Assembly (NCBI GenBank): GCA_045598285.1
Contig: JAZLLU010000031.1
Span: 1-8,121 of the forward strand
Direction of reading: 5' to 3'
Length of the DNA stretch: 8,121 nt
Source of the DNA: RGIG5612 sp045598285
Lineage (GTDB): Bacteria; Bacillota; Clostridia; Lachnospirales; Lachnospiraceae
Shown here: one piece after another, positions 6,003 through 8,121 of the stretch
Position numbering within the stretch: the first letter of the stretch is position 1
Layout of the letters: each line of letters opens with the position of its first letter
Position numbers and translations under genes: made by a program
Notes under the pieces: model-generated
What the model was told of the DNA's origin: nothing
Databases searched by the model: none
The model's input: the letters and a program-made list of their open reading frames with translations, nothing else

Positions 6003-6962
6003 ATGTTCGAATTTGAAAGACCTAACATCGAGGTAAGCGAAATCTCTGATGATAATAAGTATGGTAGATTCACTTTAGAACCTTTGGAAAGAGGCTATGG
6101 CACAACTCTTGGAAATTCTTTAAGAAGAATAATGCTCTCTTCCTTACCAGGCGCAGCAGTTAGTCAAATTAAAATTGCAGGCGTTATGCATGAATTCACA
6201 ACAATTCCAGGCGTTAAAGAAGACGTTACTGAAATTGTAATGAATATAAAAGAGTTAGCTATTAGAAATAATAGTGCTACAAATGAGCCTAAGATCGCTT
6301 ATATAGATTTTCAAGGTGAAGGTGTTGTAACTGCAGGAGATATCCATGTTGACCAGGATATCGAGATTATTAATCCAGATCTTGTAATTGCAACTTTGGA
6401 CAGCGCTGACAGCAAATTATACATGGAACTTACAATTACTAAAGGCCGTGGTTATGTTGACGCTGAAAAGAATGCTTCTGAAAATAATGCAGTTGGAGTT
6501 ATTCCAATCGATTCAATTTACACACCAGTTGAGCGTGCAAATATTCAGATTGAGAATACTCGTGTTGGTCAGATTACTGACTTTGACAAACTTACTATTG
6601 AAGTATTCACAAACGGAGCACTTGCTCCTGATGAAGCAATCAGCTTAGCAGCAAAAGTTCTTTCGGAACACTTAAATCTCTTCATCAACCTTTCTGAAAA
6701 TGCTAAGACAGCAGAAGTTATGGTAGAAAAAGAAGAAGATGATAAGGAAAAAGTTCTTGAGATGAACATTGATGAACTTGAACTTTCTGTTCGTTCTTAT
6801 AACTGCTTAAAGAGAGCTTCTATCAACACAGTAGAAGAGTTAATTAACAAAACTCCAGAAGAAATGATGAAAGTACGTAACTTAGGACGCAAGTCTTTAG
6901 AAGAAGTATTTGCAAAACTTAAGGAGTTAGGATTAGAGCTTAAGAGCTCAAATGAAGAATAA
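6003..6962 (+). CDS. rpoA: DNA-directed RNA polymerase alpha subunit
   Basis: A 319-residue subunit that dimerises to scaffold RNA polymerase assembly and contacts upstream promoter DNA. The N-terminal domain covers about 1-232, with the dimerisation/assembly stretch LERGYGTTLGNSLRRI (28-43) and HEFTTIPGVKEDVTE (63-77). An acidic, Lys/Glu-rich linker runs about 233-252. The C-terminal domain (253-314) has LSVRSYNCLKRA, in which R264 and N267 match the DNA-contacting R265 and N268 of E. coli, and NLGRKSLEE, in which G295 and K297 match G296 and K298. The start is set by AAGGAGGG (5992-5999) in a 41-base A/T-rich gap after rpsD. Its place between rpsD and rplQ ties polymerase supply to ribosome supply. 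Confidence 0.98.
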   Translation: MFEFERPNIEVSEISDDNKYGRFTLEPLERGYGTTLGNSLRRIMLSSLPGAAVSQIKIAGVMHEFTTIPGVKEDVTEIVMNIKELAIRNNSATNEPKIAYIDFQGEGVVTAGDIHVDQDIEIINPDLVIATLDSADSKLYMELTITKGRGYVDAEKNASENNAVGVIPIDSIYTPVERANIQIENTRVGQITDFDKLTIEVFTNGALAPDEAISLAAKVLSEHLNLFINLSENAKTAEVMVEKEEDDKEKVLEMNIDELELSVRSYNCLKRASINTVEELINKTPEEMMKVRNLGRKSLEEVFAKLKELGLELKSSNEE

Positions 6963-6980
6963 CTAAAGGAGGCAAAGGTT

Positions 6981-7517
6981 ATGGCCGGATATAGAAAATT
7001 ATCTAGAACAGCCGCTCAAAGAAAGGCTTTAATCCGTAACCAGGTTACTGCGTTATTAAATAATGGTAAAATCGTTACTACTGAAGCTAAGGCTAAAGAA
7101 ATCCGTAAGGAAGTTGAACACCTTATCGCTTTAGCAGTAAGAGAAAAAGATAACTTTGAAGAAGTAACCGTAAAGGCTAAAGTTGCCCGCAAGGACAAAG
7201 ATGGCAAACGCGTTAAAGAAGTTAAAGACGGCAAACAGGTTACAGTATTTGATGAAGTTGAAAAGACAATAAAGAAGGATGCACCTTCTCGCTTACATGC
7301 AAGAAGAGAAATGCTTAAAGTTCTTTATCCTGTAAAAAAAGTTCCAAATACTTTAGCTGGAAAGAAGAGAGGCACAATCGAAGTTGATTTAGTTGCTAAA
7401 CTCTTCGACGAGATCGCTCCTAAGTATACAAGCCGCAATGGTGGTTACACTCGTATCGTAAAGATTGGACCACGTAAAGGCGACGCAGCTATGGAGGTTT
7501 TAATCGAACTCGTTTAA
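6981..7517 (+). CDS. rplQ: 50S ribosomal protein L17, long form with internal insertion
   Basis: L17 lies near the peptide exit tunnel of the large subunit. The N-terminal core (LSRTAAQRKALIRNQVTALL, ITTEAKAKEIR-like segment, residues 7-55) and the C-terminal core (VDLVAKLFDEIAPKY, GGYTRIVKIG, DAAMEVLIELV) are plain. The protein has 178 residues, against about 115-130 in most bacteria. The extra length falls between these blocks, about residues 56-135, and is rich in Lys, Asp and Glu with few hydrophobics (KVARKDKDGKRVKEVKDGK). The reading frame is unbroken, so it is an insertion and not a frameshift. Long L17 proteins occur in Lachnospiraceae, from my general knowledge. It is the last gene of the operon; AAAGGAGG (6965-6972) sets the start. 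Confidence 0.97.
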   Translation: MAGYRKLSRTAAQRKALIRNQVTALLNNGKIVTTEAKAKEIRKEVEHLIALAVREKDNFEEVTVKAKVARKDKDGKRVKEVKDGKQVTVFDEVEKTIKKDAPSRLHARREMLKVLYPVKKVPNTLAGKKRGTIEVDLVAKLFDEIAPKYTSRNGGYTRIVKIGPRKGDAAMEVLIELV

Positions 7518-7545
7518 TCGATTTGATTGAACTCGTTAATCGATT
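7503..7545 (+). repeat. Tandem duplication across the rplQ stop codon
   Basis: GAACTCGTTTAATCGATT at 7506-7523 is repeated at 7529-7545 as GAACTCGTTAATCGATT, missing one T, with a period of 23 bases; the three bases before each copy also agree at two positions (ATC, ATT). The first copy encodes the final Glu-Leu-Val and the stop of L17. The second is untranslated. Each copy ends in the palindrome AATCGATT. Confidence 0.8.
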
Positions 7546-7555
7546 CTAAATGCAA

Positions 7556-7579
7556 CGATTAAGTGTATACATTAAATCG
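7556..7579. repeat. Imperfect palindrome downstream of rplQ
   Basis: CGATTAAGTGTA (7556-7567) faces TACATTAAATCG (7568-7579), matching at ten of twelve positions around the perfect centre TGTATACA. In RNA one of the two mismatches becomes a G-U pair. CGATTAA (7556-7562) can alternatively pair with TTAATCG at 7536-7542. It could be an mRNA hairpin or protein site, or simply A/T-rich noise. Confidence 0.3.
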
Positions 7580-7596
7580 AAAATTAAATTGTTACT

Positions 7597-7621
7597 AAAT
7601 GCATGCTGCACGCGTGCGTTT
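7597..7621 (+). other. Hairpin in the rplQ 3' untranslated region
   Basis: AAATGCATGC (7597-7606) can pair as RNA with GCGTGCGTTT (7612-7621) over ten base pairs, two of them G-U, closing a five-base loop TGCAC. An overlapping perfect DNA palindrome GCACGCGTGC lies at 7608-7617. There is no U-run after it, so it is not itself a terminator. It may protect or process the 3' end of the operon transcript. Confidence 0.45.
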
Positions 7622-7643
7622 CAAGTGAGAAATTTATAGGTTG

Positions 7644-7671
7644 AAAGGCCGGGGAAAATCCCCGGCCTTTT
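7644..7671 (+). terminator. Rho-independent terminator of the rplQ operon
   Basis: A perfect 11-base-pair stem, AAAGGCCGGGG (7644-7654) and CCCCGGCCTTT (7660-7670), with the loop AAAAT and eight consecutive G-C pairs. The 3' arm runs into TTTT (7668-7671). The U-run is short, but the A-run on the 5' side also makes a T-rich tail for the opposite strand, so it could work in both directions. It ends the transcript about 130 bases after the rplQ stop. Confidence 0.92.
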
Positions 7672-7677
7672 ACTATG

Positions 7678-7706
7678 CTGACACCCAAATAAATAAGGTT
7701 TATAGA
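7678..7706 (+). promoter_or_regulatory. Possible sigma-A-type promoter just after the operon terminator
   Basis: CTGACA (7678-7683) matches TTGACA at five of six positions. Exactly 17 bases later TATAGA (7701-7706) matches TATAAT at four of six. Spacing is ideal and the spacer is A/T rich. A start near 7713 would transcribe the structured, gene-free region downstream. It begins only seven bases after the terminator, which fits a new transcription unit. Confidence 0.4.
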
Positions 7707-7722
7707 ACTCTTTTGTCTCTAT

Positions 7723-7744
7723 AGCAAGAAGTTTCGTTCTTGCT
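7723..7744 (+). other. Eight-base-pair hairpin
   Basis: AGCAAGAA (7723-7730) pairs perfectly with TTCTTGCT (7737-7744) around the six-base loop GTTTCG. No T-run follows, so it is not a terminator. It lies just after the suggested transcription start and could be the 5' stem of an RNA. Confidence 0.55.
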
Positions 7745-7817
7745 CATCACCCGTTCTCAAACTAAGGTGGCGCTCGAAAGAACATCTACTGTTGGTAAAA
7801 GTTAGCCACCGCAAGTA

Positions 7818-7867
7818 GCGAAGCAAGGCGCGAGCTCCTTCTTAAGCTCTAGCGCCGCTAGCTTCGC
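7818..7867. repeat. Three-part long hairpin with GCGAAGC/GCTTCGC ends
   Basis: GCGAAGC (7818-7824) pairs with GCTTCGC (7861-7867). Inside it, GGCGC (7827-7831) pairs with GCGCC (7852-7856), and GAGCT (7832-7836) with AGCTC (7845-7849), around the loop CCTTCTTA. That gives 17 base pairs with small internal loops at AA/GCTA and a TA bulge. Its 5' arm overlaps the left 22-base inverted repeat, so the local hairpin and the long-range pairing exclude each other. Confidence 0.7.
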
Positions 7868-7944
7868 GAGCCACTACCTTGCCAACCAAGAAATTACAGC
7901 CTCTACTACTATGACTCATTGCGTCCGACTTCGTCGACCGCTTC

Positions 7945-7962
7945 GCCGGTGTGACCACCGGC
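7945..7962. repeat. GCCGGTG/CACCGGC hairpin
   Basis: GCCGGTG (7945-7951) and CACCGGC (7956-7962) form a perfect seven-base-pair stem with the four-base loop TGAC. A smaller CGAC/GTCG hairpin with a TTC loop lies just before it at 7926-7936. No T-run follows. Confidence 0.6.
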
Positions 7963-7976
7963 TCCATATATGTAAT

Positions 7977-8017
7977 ATGCAAACCTAGAAGAGTTTTTTA
8001 AAATAGGTTTGCATTTT
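7977..8017 (+). terminator. U-tailed hairpin, possible second terminator
   Basis: ATGCAAACCTA (7977-7987) pairs perfectly with TAGGTTTGCAT (8004-8014), an 11-base-pair stem with a 16-base loop that itself holds a run of six T and four A. TTTT (8014-8017) and then ATTATT follow. The stem is fairly A/T rich and the loop long, so it is a weaker terminator than the one after rplQ. On the opposite strand the tail is not T rich, so it would act on + strand transcripts. Confidence 0.45.
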
Positions 8018-8028
8018 ATTATTGAAAC

Positions 8029-8077
8029 GCGAAGTTGCCGGCGCTAGCGCTGTGTGTGGGCGCGCGCCGGCCTTCGC
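8029..8077. repeat. Very G/C-rich long hairpin with GCGAAG/CTTCGC ends
   Basis: GCGAAG (8029-8034) pairs with CTTCGC (8072-8077), GCCGGCGC (8037-8044) with GCGCCGGC (8064-8071), and GCGC (8047-8050) with GCGC (8060-8063), giving 18 base pairs with two bulges (TT and TA), both on the 5' side, and the loop TGTGTGTGG. Its outer arm overlaps the right 22-base inverted repeat. It resembles the hairpin at 7818-7867 in end sequence, size and layout. Only TATTTA follows, so it is a poor terminator. Confidence 0.75.
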
Positions 8078-8121
8078 TATTTACGGTGGCTAATGTTCGT
8101 CCGCCAAAACACATTCGTTCG

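Larger units (their letters stand above)
7713..8017 (+). ncRNA. Hypothetical structured non-coding RNA, family not recognised
   Basis: This is an inference from three parts: a promoter-like sequence at 7678-7706, a run of hairpins with no reading frame, and a U-tailed hairpin at 7977-8017. The product would be about 300 bases. Hairpins inside it are at 7723-7744, 7818-7867 and 7945-7962, and GTTGG (7791-7795) can pair with CCAAC (7882-7886), while GCAAG (7811-7815) can pair with CTTGC (7878-7882), so longer-range closure of the 7818-7867 hairpin is possible. I see none of the conserved cores of RNase P RNA, tmRNA, SRP RNA or a T-box. A competing reading is that the region is a repeat element with boundaries at 7802 and 8093. 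Confidence 0.25.
7802..8093. repeat. 292-base element bounded by 22-base inverted repeats
   Basis: TTAGCCACCG-CAAG-TAGCGAAG (7802-7823, hyphens only mark blocks) is matched on the opposite strand by 8072-8093 at 20 of 22 positions: the ten outer bases TTAGCCACCG and the eight inner bases TAGCGAAG are perfect, and the two differences lie at 7812 and 7815. The 248 bases between hold no reading frame. Such a layout fits a small non-autonomous mobile element (MITE type) or the closing helix of a large RNA fold. I could not find a target-site duplication next to the repeats. The match stops abruptly outside 7802 and 8093, which supports these as real ends. Confidence 0.55.
7518..8121. other. Non-coding tail without a recognisable gene
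   Basis: No stretch here looks like a protein gene on either strand; the longest ATG-led reading frame I noticed (from 7911) runs only 25 codons and lacks a ribosome binding site. I see no tRNA, 5S, tmRNA, SRP or RNase P RNA signature. 7518-7640 is A/T rich with short palindromes. 7644-7671 is the operon terminator. From about 7740 on, G/C-rich blocks alternate with A/T-rich ones: by hand count about 60% G+C in 7801-7870 and about 75% in 8029-8077, unlike the operon. This part is packed with inverted repeats sharing the words GCGAAG/CTTCGC and GGTGGC/GCCACC. The individual structures are listed separately. Confidence 0.85.

Noticed and set aside
7761..7777. AAGGTGGCGC resembles the antiterminator core of a T-box leader.
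   Set aside because: The required TGG-N-ACC bulge is not present; after GGTGGC the sequence continues GCTCG, and no specifier-loop structure or following terminator at the usual distance was seen.
7911..7988. Small reading frame from ATG 7911.
   Set aside because: Only 25 codons, no ribosome binding site, and it runs through the GCCGGTG hairpin; composition is Arg-rich by virtue of the repeat words.
7802..8093. Integron attC-like recombination site, suggested by imperfect inverted repeats with GTTAG at the left end.
   Set aside because: The outer bases do not fit RYYYAAC ... GTTRRRY, and the 292-base span with internal independent hairpins does not match attC architecture.

Overview
The window is a ribosomal-protein / housekeeping operon on the + strand, followed by about 600 bases of non-coding, strongly structured DNA. 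It suggests a low-GC Gram-positive of the class Clostridia, most likely in or near the Lachnospiraceae. The reasons are the gene order rpsE-rpmD-rplO-secY-adk-map-infA-rpmJ-rpsM-rpsK-rpsD-rpoA-rplQ, the A/T-rich third codon positions, strong AGGAGG-type ribosome binding sites before nearly every gene, the zinc-binding (four-Cys) adenylate kinase, the zinc-free S4 beginning MAVNRVPVLKRC, and a long 178-residue L17 of the kind I associate with that family. The taxonomic call is inference from protein style, not from a database match.

Layout: 1-109 is the C-terminal end of rplR (L18). 128-2622 is the rest of the spc-type block: S5, L30, L15 and the SecY translocon channel. 2654-4280 carries adenylate kinase, methionine aminopeptidase and initiation factor IF1. 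4357-7517 is the alpha-type block: L36, S13, S11, S4, RNA polymerase alpha subunit and L17. Genes are tightly packed: several Shine-Dalgarno sequences overlap the preceding stop codon, rplO and secY share one base, and adk and map are one base apart. The two longest gaps inside the operon, infA-rpmJ and rpsM-rpsK at 76 bases each, both hold something: a possible internal promoter in the first and a pair of interleaved inverted repeats (possible RNA pseudoknot) in the second.

The genes serve linked steps of protein production: ribosome assembly (S5, L30, L15, L36, S13, S11, S4, L17), initiation (IF1), N-terminal methionine removal (Map), export or membrane insertion (SecY), transcription (RpoA) and adenine-nucleotide balance (Adk).

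7518-8121 has no convincing gene. It begins with a tandem duplication across the rplQ stop codon, then a short hairpin, then a strong intrinsic terminator at 7644-7671. Beyond that the base composition changes and inverted repeats become dense. A well-spaced promoter-like sequence (7678-7706), several hairpins, a U-tailed hairpin (7977-8017) and a 22-base, 20/22-matching inverted repeat enclosing 7802-8093 make this either a structured non-coding RNA locus or a small non-autonomous repeat element. I recognise no known RNA family in it. This tail, together with the possible pseudoknot before rpsK, is the part of the window most worth following up.
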